Assembly: GCA_964247055.1 (NCBI GenBank)
Contig: OZ176055.1
Location: 2,108,001-2,172,000 of the forward strand
DNA length: 64,000 nt
Source of the DNA: Paragordius varius
Taxonomy: Eukaryota; Nematomorpha
Direction of reading: 5' to 3'
Shown in pieces: positions 54,601 to 63,301 of the stretch (its first letter is position 1; each line of letters begins with the position of its first letter). A program made the position numbers and the translations under genes. Below the pieces are notes generated by a model that was not told the origin of the DNA, did not search any database, and worked only from the letters and a program-made list of their open reading frames with translations.

Positions 54601-57600
54601 GGAGATGAGGGTGGTCTTTCCTCACCAAGTGTAAGTCACATTATAAATTAATTGTTGCTTGCTTGCTTTTTTAAGAGCTAAAATATTTGTTGGCGAAATG
54701 TTGGTTTTGAAGTTTATCTTCGCATATAATGAAATTGAAATTGGATAAACAGTGGTTTGCAGCAATAACTATAATTGGTTCAAAAGTTAATGCTATTTTT
54801 TAAATGGTTTTATTCATTTTGAACTTGCCATTTATTATTAAACATGGAGTTGGGTTTTTAACTGGTAAAAAAAGTAACGGTCGGATTGCTACAATTGCGG
54901 TTATTCGGGCAAATATATGCTGTATCGATTGGACTCAAAAATATAACGCTATTAACCAATTGATTGATTTAACAAGCATTAATACAATATTTTTAATAAC
55001 TTTCAATGTATCAGATATTTTAACACTGAATTTAAGTTAGCTATTTTATATTTTTTATATCATTTAATTAAACATATGTTTGGATGTTTTTAAAAGCGGT
55101 CATAGTCACGTTCAATCCAAATCTAATCACACAAAATCAAATTAAATTATTTTATTAAACAAGATGGAACATACTAAATTTTTATATGTTTGTTATTTAT
55201 TGTAGGATAAATTTAATACCGATTCCTCAGGGGCACGTATAATCCCCTCCATAGTTATTCCACGGGCACGCTTACATGAAGCCATTCGTTCCCAAATCAC
55301 AGCCAAATTTTTGAGCGAAGACAATTTCGATGACATTTTACCAACCAATAACAACAATAATGGCAATAATGTTAATAATTTAGGTGTTCATTTTAGTGAT
55401 GAACTCACAAAACAAGCCAATGGTAAAAATCATGACTTTGATTGCGGTAATGGTTTAACAAATATGGGTTTCGCCCAGCATTGGGATATGAATGATGTAG
55501 CGTATGCACCACACAAAATACCTAGACCGCTAGTTAATGCTCAAGCTAACTCAAGCCATACAGAAAAAGTATGAAATCAATCCTTATTTTGTTTAAAAAG
55601 AGTGTGCAATTGTGAGAAAAAGGATCTAATCTGAATGGTTTCTCTGGTTTCTTGTTTTGAAACTATTTTGACTTATTAAACCACCCTAACTTTTTATAAC
55701 ATATTAGTTCTTTAATTTTTAAAAACCACCCCCCCTCCCCCCCCTTCGGATTGTAAGCCCTAAATACAAGTATTCACTTTATGTAGAGTTAGAAAGAAAG
55801 GAACTTATTTAGAATGAAATAATGTATATTATATTAATTTTTTAAATTTTAGGGACGCTTATTGCTACAAAATGGGACAAATGATAATGATAATTGTAGC
55901 GATCGGAGTGATACTCACTTGATTGACCAGGGCTCCTTGAAAGGCTTCCCAAAAGTATCATTTTTATTAGATTCATTTTTGGTAAAATAATTTAAAAAAT
56001 AATTTTTTGAATATTTTTTTCATAATTCTGCTTTTTTCGTAAAATAAAAAATCTAAAATTTATTTTTCAAAAATAGTTTTCCTTTAAATAATAATTATTA
56101 TTAATATTTTTAGTCCCCATTGCTGGAAACCAACATCAAAGTACGGAGTCGAGGTAAACCTATTTTTTACATATTTTTTGATAACAGAAAAACAATATTT
56201 ATATATTATTGAATAAAACAAAAATATTACTCTACCCATAGATTTGTATAAACAATTGGAACACAAATCAGATGCTAAGTCAGGACTAAACTATGATGCC
56301 TATCTATACTTAAATCGAAATAATAATAACAACAATAATAAAGGTAATTTAACTTTTTTTACATGGAAAAATTAATTAGGCATAAAATTAATAAAAGTCT
56401 AAATTTTTTAATATAGATTCACAATTTAAAGTTAAAAAACTGTCATTTTTATAATCTGGCCATAATTTTATTCCTTATTTTTTATATACTCAACATGATT
56501 AGATTGTTTACGGGTTAAAAAATATATTTAGTGCGTACCTTAAAACAATATTAAATTTTGGATATTAAGAAATTTCAGATTACTTTTTAAGGTGGTGATT
56601 CATATTAAAATATTTAATCTAATTTACATAATGTTTAAGCCTTTTATGATTTGAATTCTGTAGTAAACATTTTAATGTCCATTATTAATTATTTTTGCAT
56701 ATTTTAGAATTTTTCAAATCCGAAATTTTTATTTATCTAATTATTTAAGATTTAGTCAACAAACAAATCAATATTTCGATCGACGATTCCGAATCATCAA
56801 GTGATGGAGTTATCATTAAGCCAAATGCGTAAAATATTTTACATAACTTATTTTTTCACTAAATTTCTAAATCAACGTTAACTATGGTATACATATTTTA
56901 TTTTAAATCAAATGTAGTTTTTTAGTTAAAAAAGTTAAATAATTGGCATATAATGTATCATATTTAACGTTTACAATTTGGAAAGAGTTTTTTTAAACGT
57001 ATGAAAATATAATTTTTAAAACACAATTAATTTTTTACTTAAATTTAAATGCCCACCCAGATTGCTAAATAAAAACGGGCCTTCCCCCTCAGCTTATAAT
57101 AAAAATACACCATCTTCATCACATTATCATCAAACTGCAAATGGTTCCTCTACAGTTACATCCAACACGCAAAATGTCAAGAATAATTTCTGTAATGATG
57201 ATAATTGTAAAACAGAAATTACAGAAGAAGAAACCATAACCACAACAGTTGAGGAATGGACAAAAAGGTATAAAAAATCTGGCGCGGCCCCCACCATCAT
57301 CACCCCGGTAAATGGAGGAGGAACTTCAAAGAATCCAGGCAATGCCCATACAAACATGGTTGATAGCCATACGGATATGAGTCCCTTATTTTTGGCTAAA
57401 TCTAATACTAATAATAATAATCCATTTATCACAACTAATTTACACCTGGAAGAAATGGATAGGGAGGAAGAAAATTTACATTTTTTTGACATGGCGTCGG
57501 AAATTAAGAATCATCATTGTACAAATAGCTCACAGAATACAACAACGGCCGCTAATAACACATCAAATAAAGCATTTGCCTCAAAACTACCCAACATTAA

Positions 57601-60600
57601 CCGTCGATCGGCATCTACAGTTGGGAGCGTATTAAAACACCCCTCTTCTAAAACAGCTGGCCCAAGACCGGAAATGGAAACTGCTTTAGACAGAAACTTT
57701 GCAACAGAGACTGAGTCCCAACAAAAACCTAATAGATATGTTAAAAATAACCCGATAGGTTCTACACATTATTACCCATCGACAAATATAACGAGTAATA
57801 CTGGACCAGCCTACCAAAAAATTCAAAAACAGCTGCAAACACAAAATCATAATATAAACTTGCATAATACTAATTTGATTAGGAAAGAAAGTTTGACAAA
57901 TAATAGTTTCAATCTTAAAACAAAACCGGTCAAACTTTCATCCTCTGTATCAGACAACCTATCTAATTCAAATACAACCACGAGCTCGAATGATAGTGCC
58001 AGCAGTCAGGATTCATCTTTTATGTCGGATGAGGATAAAAATCCAACCAACAATACAAATAGCAACAATGTTATCAAAAAGAAATTTAATTTTCGTACTA
58101 CCAAAAAGCATGAAATAGCCAAGAATGAAGCATGGCCCGCTATCACACAAATTCAACAATCGCCCAAAGAAAACGGTGGTGGCGGCAAGTCAGGTCTTAA
58201 GAAAGGTTTAAGTCGATTATCTAGCTCTTCATTCAGTGAACTTATAAATCCGTTTGCTTTTTCCAACCCATTTGATCGAAAGAGTGAAACTACCACAGCG
58301 AATAAGAAGGCGGAAAAAAGCGTGAATGGTATTACTTACATTAAAATTTTTACACTAATGAATTTAAAATATAAGGCATATCATATGGATTTTTGATTTA
58401 GACTACTATTTTTTTACAATTTTAGGGATATTTCAAATTTTTTACATATATATTTAGATTATTTAATCAACGATCCCATATTTAACAACCCTCTTATTAA
58501 AATTATTTGCTAAAAACATGAATATATGGTTGATAAAAATTACAATTATTTAGATTTTAATTTAGTGTTTTTTATTTGAAAACTTATCAATTTTATAAAT
58601 ATATAAAAATATTTAATCAATTTGTGTTTTAGAAACGGAAAGTCGACCATTGTCTCACACAAGTTCGAATTCAGAACCAAGAATTAATGATGAAAAACAT
58701 TATTATTTTGGTATATATATTTAACATATAAATATTTTTAATCCTTGAAGTAATTTTTATAAATTAAAATTATACGGACAAAACGTAAAAATATAAAAAC
58801 AAATATTTTTGCTAAAAGACAACCTCATACTTTTTTAAACCTCAATATTTTCTAATTTAAGCTATTTAATTACATATGTAAAATTTATTTTATTATGTTT
58901 TGTCAATATATATCTTTATTGTCGTTTTAACAATGAGAACTATTTTTTAAAATATATGTTTTAAAAATTATGGTTGTCCTTTAGAAAAAAAAATTTGTCT
59001 TTATATTTTTACATTTTGTCCGTATACTTTAAATTTTTACTGTATATTTATTTTGTAGAACGAAAAGTTGATTCAACCGGTGAAAATATTTTAATACAAC
59101 AGGAGGTATGTCTTGTTTAATTACTGTATCTTGAAATAGTGCATTAGTTTTTTTAATCAAAAAATTATATCAATTAATGTCAAAAAACCCAAAATATCAA
59201 AAAAATATTACAAAAAATTAAAATTTATGGGAAACGGTCTTTTTATAAATGTTTGTAATATGTTTAAAAGAAGAATTCCAAAAGGCATAATTTTGTAATT
59301 TCCGATAGTAAAAAACATATTCGTGTCTCAATAATTTATCCCTGAAAAAAAATTAAAATTAATAAATCTCATTTTTACAATAAACCATTAATTTATAATA
59401 ATACTAACTAATCTCTCATATATATCTCCTTTTATAGAATTATCATTCTACTACCAGCAACATTAATAATAATGGATTAGAAGAGTATTATGATGAAAAT
59501 GATACAAATAAAAAACAATATAGCGGTCCGACCGTCCCCTTTGGAAATCAAATGAGCCGGATAGCTGCTGAGGCAAGTCATGTCTGTAAGGCTTGGCAAA
59601 GATCTGGACGCTTTCAAAATAACCCTTCCACCACAAAAACTAATGGGACTCAACTAGAAAAACCTCAAAATTTAGTTTTCAATGATGGTGATGCCAAAAA
59701 TAAAAATTTGTGCATGCCTAGTAATAATCTCGATAATATAAACCATTTTTTGAATCAACATCATCAACAACAAAGGAGAAATGTGGGACAAGTAAGTACT
59801 CTAAACGGTGAACAACCAAGCAAAATGGGGGCAGCCGGTGGTGACACTTGGAGCAGTAGGAAAGGTAGGATTATAGCTCTAAAACTTTTAAAAAAATTTG
59901 ATTTAGGGGAAATTTTTTATGATGTTGGTTTTATTCAAATAAGAAGACTTACAAACATTGAAAATAATGAAAACAAACATAAAAGTTAAAGATAAATGTT
60001 ATTTTTTTCGAAAAAAAAACACATTTACAAACCTTGACTCATTCTATAAACCTATCGTTTCTAATATCAATAGGAATATAAATTGACTCAACTTGATTTC
60101 ACACAAGCGTAAAACAGGGATTATACTTTTATTTATGTATTTTGTTCATTATATCTTAGTTTTTACTGTTTTTTCAGATAGTTTATATCCCGAAGAAGTA
60201 GCTAGCTATTCAGAGGCTGAAGGAACTATGCGAGAAAGGAAATATGGTATGTTCAGCATTTTTGTTAAATTAAAAAAAAAGATTTGATATACGAGGTTTT
60301 ATTGGGTTCATTTACCGCTTCTTAATATAATCTGTAAAAAGTTAACACTTGTTTATCACATTAACATAGAATACATCATAAAGTCAAACCTATTTTATAT
60401 ATGGATAGAGTTTGCATTTCCATGTAGATCAAGTTAACGAAATATTTGAATTTATATACATAAATGTTTTGTGAAAATTTTTCCGCGGTTTCATGTTCCA
60501 CTTATAATGAAATATTGAGGTTCTGTTGTTTTAATTCATTCAAAAGTTATTAATAAAATGTTTACCTTTTTAAATTTAATTTTATTGGTTTAAATTCATT

Positions 60601-60714
60601 ATTTTAGCTAATTGAGTGTTTTCGAGTGGTTTTTTGTGTGATTATGAGCTTGAAATTGTATTTGAAAGCACGCACCGGTTATTTTTTCCTCGGTTTAAAA
60701 CTCATAAAGCTACC

Positions 60715-60745
<31 letters not shown>

Positions 60746-60810
60746 ATTATTTAAATTTTTTAGTGTCCCATGAATCTCAATACAATATATTTGAACAATC
60801 TACGGAATAA
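38355..60810 (+). CDS. Gene B: type I membrane SEA/EGF receptor with long cytoplasmic tail
   Basis: 34 exons joined by canonical GT-AG introns with consistent phase from ATG 38355 to TAA 60808-60810, 11,493 coding bases (3,830 residues). Signal peptide; about nine SEA domains; five EGFs around a Ser/Thr-rich stalk; a calcium-binding EGF; a juxtamembrane EGF; one transmembrane helix; a tail of nearly 1,000 residues. EGF-SEA-TM-long tail is the plan of nematode MUP-4/MUA-3, which link the epidermis to cuticle at apical hemidesmosomes. A similar adhesive role here is inference. The in-frame stop at 38301 and lack of a usable acceptor support 38355 as the start. Gene A lies 2.8 kb upstream on the same strand. 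Confidence 0.85.
39617..40065. other. Gene B intron, nothing recognised
   Basis: AT-rich intron between SEA 1 and SEA 2, ending in a short TA run and the acceptor TATATAG. No repeat or exon seen. Confidence 0.5.
40066..41855 (+). CDS. Gene B exons: SEA 2 and SEA 3
   Basis: Exons 40066-40196, 40275-41378 and 41552-41855. SEA 2: IHLNITLFKMGSTNVPLYW with helix RIVIDATHKW, then LDKIFREAPELQSTYTG and a helix VQQDLLKVLYNIV after a His/Gln run (QQQQQQ). The 1.1-kb exon continues with about 170 Ser/Thr/Pro-rich residues and then starts SEA 3 (YLIMLNILRRGNEPLTF, PSYTYVASVAKKA). The last exon finishes it with MENIIEESSLSGYFVSAKV, GGIMVNFTLTLTN and helix HIFDIISQHIIK. SEA halves therefore straddle exon borders. 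Confidence 0.85.
41932..43452 (+). CDS. Gene B exons: SEA 4 (single exon) and SEA 5
   Basis: Exon 41932-42219 encodes SEA 4 almost whole, without the usual phase-0 intron: YELEFSFEEMNPAYY, helix FLQRLKAGVTTIIQ, then YFVDAHVKQIRY and VMFALDIFLKPEYD. Exons 42569-42798 and 42972-43452 encode SEA 5 (LWLRLIRYKLPFEIGI, PEFQAFKDRFLRG; then helix, GLMMYFKNTLRP and YKDELLHLIRQNNYEIG). Two Cys at 43199-43210 (CSMTC) are unusual inside SEA. Confidence 0.8.
42327..42560. mobile_element. MITE-1 copy 6 (diverged)
   Basis: ACAGTAAAAATGGAAGTTAT and CAAAAGACAACCCATACC at the left; CAAGTATGGTTTTGTC at the right. It occupies most of the 349-bp intron 42220-42568. Confidence 0.65.
43727..43960 (+). CDS. Gene B exon: EGF 1
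   Basis: Phase 1-1 exon. A 35-residue Pro/Asn/Lys-rich leader, then a six-Cys EGF: RCLDDKTSQTGC, PSNQYC, ATCKCYPGYVKAPGGIC. No calcium-binding D-[IV]-[DN]-E consensus. The donor T|GTAAGA follows the last Cys. Confidence 0.85.
44018..44198 (+). mobile_element. tRNA-derived SINE
   Basis: The head aligns with a eukaryotic tRNA (best resemblance Glu-CTC): GGTATAGTGGGTAGG as A box region, CTCTCAA anticodon-like loop, GAGTTCGAAC as B box. The acceptor stem nearly pairs (GCGTGAT with ACTACGC, one mismatch), but the anticodon stem is broken. An unrelated GC-richer body (CAGCCCTGGGCAGGTGAGCG) and an A-rich tail follow. A pol III SINE within the intron 43961-44527 is the best reading. Confidence 0.7.
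44528..44845 (+). CDS. Gene B exon: EGF 2
   Basis: Phase 1-1 exon. About 60 Ser/Thr/Asn-rich residues, then a six-Cys EGF: LLCKERTDTRNGC, GLGANC, NSYNCLCPPLHIK and a last Cys just before the donor AAAA|GTATGT. The usual Gly-Tyr after C.C is replaced by Leu-His. Confidence 0.8.
44939..46022 (+). CDS. Gene B exon: Ser/Thr-rich stalk
   Basis: One 361-codon exon with no cysteine, rich in Thr, Ser, Asn, Lys and Pro: a flexible, probably O-glycosylated spacer between EGF 2 and EGF 3, parallel to the gene A stalk at 29760. Phase 1 start. The end is set at GGAG|GTAATA (phase 2) because the next exon starts A ACA TCT; the earlier ATG|GTAAAC would break the frame. Frames 44935-45151 on both strands are shadows. 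Confidence 0.8.
46023..46656. other. Gene B intron with degenerate repeat-like sequence
   Basis: 634-bp intron. Phrases such as CAAAACTATTTTTCTGTCAA and CAAAATTATTTTCCTCCTAT recur imperfectly in both orientations, suggesting an old palindromic element. No clear ends or duplication. Confidence 0.35.
46657..47817 (+). CDS. Gene B exons: EGF 3 and EGF 4
   Basis: Exon 46657-47156 starts in EGF 3 (HHCNEEYSSSSGC, PSPKIC, YQCVCPRGYKTIQY and a late Cys) and continues through a Thr/Tyr-rich linker. Its last residues (DVCNTETNEG) are the first Cys of EGF 4, completed in exon 47594-47817 by CDERTENC, RMCVCKKNFIRIYPNRQC. EGF 4 is therefore split by a phase-1 intron after the Gly before Cys 2. The second exon runs straight into SEA 6. 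Confidence 0.8.
47310..47552. mobile_element. MITE-2 copy g (degenerate)
   Basis: Family internal sequence (ATTAAAATAGTACTGAAATA, AGCCTGAAAACACATAATTTATTCTTAG) and TTAGGGTGAATTTGA near the right. The ends are eroded. It lies within the intron that splits EGF 4. Confidence 0.55.
47594..48608 (+). CDS. Gene B exons: SEA 6
   Basis: The end of 47594-47817 gives EALIFLEILSYNGKPLTF and helix IKHLSRTLHEKAEKG. Exon 48197-48608 gives LNELIIDANNNQTM, LGTRLNNIYQIYLDHG, IRTIFNYSLMFGKETE and helix KLRTYIAQLIRQNNG. No cleavage motif. Phases 1-0-1. The intron 47818-48196 contains nothing I can name. Confidence 0.8.
48991..49311 (+). CDS. Gene B exon: SEA 7 (single exon)
   Basis: A complete SEA domain in one 107-codon phase 1-1 exon: IKLYEIYLHVITQNGKPI, SWQFKLLARDAEHSIKM, a loop, LARIYKAEIFFAKPS and LIFKFILKVSDVFPG. 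The central phase-0 intron found in most neighbouring SEA domains is absent, as in SEA 4. The 382-bp intron upstream (48609-48990) holds no recognisable repeat. Confidence 0.8.
49696..50604 (+). CDS. Gene B exons: SEA 8
   Basis: Exon 49696-49913 begins with the last helix of SEA 7 (ISSIFADIILQNEYRLG) and then SEA 8's first strand and helix (VEIPNMASLQYLLRIIDSM). Exon 50337-50604 continues ITRILADTTLNGVYFG, AIMNLTIYVPETLL and helix IERSLHKALNKQNYRIG. The 50337 acceptor (CTCAATAG) restores the SEA frame. The intron 49914-50336 holds the 16-mer shared with the hairpin at 20015. Confidence 0.8.
50671..50896. mobile_element. MITE-3: TACAGT-ended palindromic element
   Basis: TACAGTATG at 50671 and CATACTGTA at 50888-50896. 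Inside, GCAACACAGTAGTGTA pairs with TACTACTGTGTTGCGA, and TAATTATTTCACAATATAC with ACTATACTGTGAAATAAG. TA-bounded CAGT...ACTG ends indicate a Tc1/mariner MITE, distinct in sequence from MITE-1. Confidence 0.8.
50947..51555 (+). CDS. Gene B exon: linker and EGF 5
   Basis: Phase 1-1 exon of 203 codons. A short basic start (GLYVSRRQPFVKVF) follows the SEA 8 exon; about 120 Thr/Ser/Lys-rich residues; then a six-Cys EGF (LCRLFRCGFGKVCQ, VCVCKPGFSQRENN, GPCFR). The gap between Cys 1 and Cys 2 is only four residues, unlike EGF 1-4. Donor TTTCC|GTAATT. Confidence 0.8.
51827..52526 (+). CDS. Gene B exons: SEA 9
   Basis: Exons 51827-51951 and 52259-52526, phases 1-0-1. Strand RRFDVLVRILRENNTV and helix HQAMMKEAKRS; then LERVISNTTIYPWFIQAP, ILHYFLDLDAAYNG, helix IQVEILKALAQNNN and strand RTSLYVDPIPLIRG. 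The 307-bp intron 51952-52258 and the following one (52527-52913) are AT-rich without recognisable features. Confidence 0.8.
52914..53069 (+). CDS. Gene B exon: calcium-binding EGF
   Basis: A textbook calcium-binding EGF exon, phase 1-1: DIDEC start, CHQLATC, NTPGGFKCECLEGY, final Cys at RVCTAP. The D-I-D-E and the Asn/Gly-Gly-Phe segment provide the Ca-binding consensus, and Asn in CINT is at the hydroxylation-type position. This is the only EGF of the window that fits the calcium-binding consensus. Confidence 0.95.
53557..54630 (+). CDS. Gene B exons: juxtamembrane EGF, transmembrane helix and stop-transfer
   Basis: Exon 53557-53726: a compact EGF with short loops (SDCSDEHCNYHGEC, ICECEPWWVGRQC), then IAILGGLALALALL. 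Exon 54286-54630 completes the helix with VCLCFPIWLCFA and a strong stop-transfer RGRYRRQRTRENLKW. The intron lies inside the membrane segment at phase 0. Three Cys at the inner face could be palmitoylated (inference). The rest is Gly/Lys/Ser-rich cytoplasmic sequence. The donor at 53726 was chosen because the next in-frame sequence leads into the intron. Confidence 0.9.
53992..54259. mobile_element. MITE-1 copy 7
   Basis: TA then CAGCAAAATTTGAAATGATA at the left; TTCTGTCAGTATAATTTTAT at the right. It lies in the transmembrane intron and ends 26 nt before the exon at 54286. Confidence 0.7.
54631..55205. other. Gene B intron, nothing recognised
   Basis: AT-rich intron in the cytoplasmic tail region. 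The open frame at 54804-55040 lacks splice-compatible boundaries and is not counted as an exon. Confidence 0.45.
55206..58328 (+). CDS. Gene B cytoplasmic tail exons (central part)
   Basis: Exons 55206-55568, 55853-55954, 56114-56153, 56242-56343, 56750-56828 and 57061-58328, phases 0-0-0-1-1-2-1. No known domain. Notable parts: a predicted helix SIVIPRARLHEAIRSQITAKF at 55251-55313, an acidic patch ISIDDSESSSDG at 56770, Asn runs, and a 423-codon Ser/Asn/Thr-rich exon with basic Lys/Arg clusters, plus GLKKGLSRLSSSSFSELINP near 58200. The composition suggests an intrinsically disordered, phosphorylated tail. The long frame at 57130-57492 on the minus strand is a shadow. Confidence 0.8.
56344..56749. 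other. Gene B intron, nothing recognised
   Basis: AT-rich intron between two short tail exons. No repeat or exon seen. Confidence 0.45.
58633..60810 (+). CDS. Gene B cytoplasmic tail exons (C-terminal part)
   Basis: Exons 58633-58710, 59059-59105, 59438-59864, 60178-60246 and 60764-60810, all phase-compatible, ending EQSTE then TAA. The last three give a region with PFGNQMSRIAAEASHVCKAW, a His/Gln run, and short acidic-Tyr segments (DSLYPEEVASYSEAEG, SQYNIFEQ). The two Tyr-containing acidic motifs could be phosphotyrosine or trafficking signals, which is speculation. ATTAAA at 60821 is a weak polyadenylation candidate. Confidence 0.75.
58758..59042. mobile_element. MITE-1 copy 8
   Basis: AAATTATACGGACAAAACGT at the left and TTTTGTCCGTATACTTTAAA then ACTGTA at the right. 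It fills most of the 348-bp intron 58711-59058 and ends 16 nt before the exon at 59059. Confidence 0.85.
60717..60741. repeat. (TA)n microsatellite
   Basis: TA run about 22 nt upstream of the last exon of gene B. Confidence 0.9.
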
Positions 60811-61065
60811 GCCAACTTTTATTAAATGAGAAAAAAATTGCCATCAAAACCCAAACCATCTTGTATTAAATGCGCATTTATTTTACTTTTTATCCACATA
60901 TATGAATATTATCCTTATGCAATACATCCTATAACATACCGATTGACTTTAGACTTGTAGTTTTTTTCATTTTTATCCTTAAATTGTGCATTTACCAATA
61001 TTAATTTATATATTTTATTAAATAATTCATGAATCTTTTTATTGAAATAATAGCATAATGTTTTT

Positions 61066-61111
<46 letters not shown>

Positions 61112-61611
61112 TTGATTATTTCACTACATGGCATTTATTATTCTTACTAGACCAATGATGAAAAAAGTATTCGGTGCTTTTCCAGTTTTTTGACAAATAT
61201 GTCAAATTAAAAAAATATTTAATATTTTATTTTTTAATTCTTTTTACGTTGCGCCAACTTTCATATACATTCCTCAATCAGATCAAACTTTATTGGTTTT
61301 TGTGTGAACTATTTTCACCTTATTTAAAACTATACTGATTCATATATGTTATTATATTTATATATATTAAAATTATGATACTTTTTATTGTTTTTTCCCG
61401 ATCATTGCCAATTTATATGCATAATTTTTTATATTTAGCAATAAATGATATTTTTATACCCATATATTTTAGTCAAAAATCCATAGCTATAATACAGGTG
61501 TACTATAGATCATACGCAATTTAATTTTAAACCGGTGTACGACACGGTTAGTCCTCTAATGTTTCATATGTTCGTATCGGAACAATACAAAACTCATTTA
61601 TCAATTTAATG
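60811..61611. other. Region downstream of gene B
   Basis: AT-rich, no gene recognised. It holds the 3' UTR of gene B and a (TA)n tract at 61070-61109. Confidence 0.5.
61070..61109. repeat. (TA)n microsatellite
   Basis: About 19 TA units. Confidence 0.95.
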
Positions 61612-63277
61612 CAGGGCTTCTTAAACTATGGGGTGAGTAGAAAAATTATGGGGTCGCGAGTGATAAAAATACAATTTAACAAAAAATGTTTTTTAACTTG
61701 TAAAATTGTTGTTATAAAGAAAAATAACAATCATCGTAGATAAATATATTATAACATCCTCTGGTTCGAAAAGACTTTATACCAGCATTTCTCCGCTCAT
61801 TATAATCTATATATTTATAAAAATGGAAAATGCTGACTTTGTGATCTGTTTCCGGAAAACCGATAAACCCATTCAAATCCAAATGTCAAAAAATAATCAA
61901 TAATGAACGCCCCGATAATAGCTTTGCCCTTTTTTTTAATTAGGCTCCAAGTTCGGGCCCACCCCCTGAAAAAACGGGGTTTTTTGAAAACAGAAGTCCA
62001 GAAAAATCGTGTCTTTGAGACAATTTTCCAAAAAACGTGCTGGACCATTCAATTTCTAATATGATTATTTTTATTTTTTTTCGATTGCGCCGAACCTAGC
62101 AGGCTTATAATTTAGGCTCTCTTTTTACCCGTTCCCCCCGTAAAATACATTTTTTTTCAAAAAAACTAAATAATTTTTTGCCCAAGGTATGAAACCTTTA
62201 AAATTCACTAAAAATTCGACGTATTCTCTGTTAAAAGGCAAAATTAATCTTCCGTTTTTTATATATTGGCTGCTATGTACACAGATTAAAACTGCGCCAC
62301 TATATTGAAATTGCGTTGTTTTATAGCTAATGTAAAGAAAATTTATTAAGCCATATGAGCTTATTGAAAGCTGCAAATATTACCCGTAACTAGGTAAAAA
62401 TTAAGGTCGGGTTTCTTGTTAGCCTCTAATTTGGGGCCTTTATGCCCTAAAACGCCATCATATAACGATTTAGTCTTAAGGTATTTTTTCGAATAACCCA
62501 TGAGACGATGGTATCAACATGATTCCAAATATTTGCCCTATAAAGGCAAAGAATTTAACTCAGCGCTTTTTCTATATAGGTCCATGGGTAGGGGTCAACC
62601 GGTTTAAAACTGAGACGCCATATAAAATATGAATAATTTTGGAGCTAATTTTCAAAAAACTAAGATGCCATACGAGTTCAGTTAGACACATCTGGGAATT
62701 TGTATAATATTATATTTTCCTATAAAAAGGGACTACATATGTACTATTTATATCCCTTGATCCCTGGTGTATGAACACAATTTCAAATTAAAACTTTTAA
62801 CCATGATTTCTTAAAACGAAAATCTTAAAATAAATCCCATGATGGTTGAATATTAACTTTAATAAGGGACAGATTTATGTTCAATTTTGAATAAACAATA
62901 TTTCAGCCTATGCAAAAGCCCGTAAAAAAATAATTAAAGACATTCTTGTTTATTTTTTTCTTATCTCCATTAACTCTATTTATTGCAAATAATTATTTAG
63001 ATTAATTATCGGTGAGACTACGCCACACCGAAGCGTGACAGGGCTAGCTAGTATCTTGTATAAATTTACTATGAATCAAAAAAAGTTATAGAAATTTATA
63101 AAAAATGTAGATTTATTTTTGTCAATCTTTCAAAAACAAAATCCTGATAAATAATATCAATAAATTTCTAAGTGTTATTTTGAAGAAACTATTATTTTTC
63201 GTTTATATTTGTTGGGGTCGTTAAGAAACTTGCAATCATTAATGGGGTCGGGAACTAAAAAAGTTTAAGAAGCCCTG
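61612..63277. mobile_element. hAT-type non-autonomous element, 1.67 kb
   Basis: The 16-bp ends CAGGGCTTCTTAAACT and AGTTTAAGAAGCCCTG are perfect inverted repeats. The flanks are ATTTAATG (61604-61611) and ATCTAATG (63278-63285), an 8-bp duplication with one mismatch. GGGGTCG motifs repeat inside both ends. I see no transposase: the longest open frames are below 90 codons. Within it lie the segment shared with 23267-23440 and one arm of a large inverted repeat. Confidence 0.85.
62402..63058. repeat. Inverted repeat, inner arm
   Basis: The reverse complement matches 63302-63968 closely. Examples: AACTCAGCGCTTTTTCTATA here pairs with TATGGAAAAAGCGCTGAGTT there; GCGTGACAGGGCTAGCTAGT pairs with ACTAGCTGGCCCTGTAACGC. 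It lies inside the hAT-type element. Confidence 0.85.
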
Positions 63278-63301
63278 ATCTAATGTTTACGTTTTATACA
63301 A

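Noticed and set aside
54804-55040. 78-codon open frame in a gene B intron
   Set aside because: No compatible acceptor and donor phases between 54630 and 55206, which already join in frame; AT-rich composition.
57130-57492. 120-codon minus-strand frame opposite the large tail exon
   Set aside because: Low-complexity Ser/Val/Leu translation of an Asn/Thr-rich plus-strand exon.
61815-62048. 77-codon minus-strand frame in the hAT-type element
   Set aside because: No transposase motif; the related segment at 23267 has frame-breaking differences, so it behaves as a non-coding repeat.
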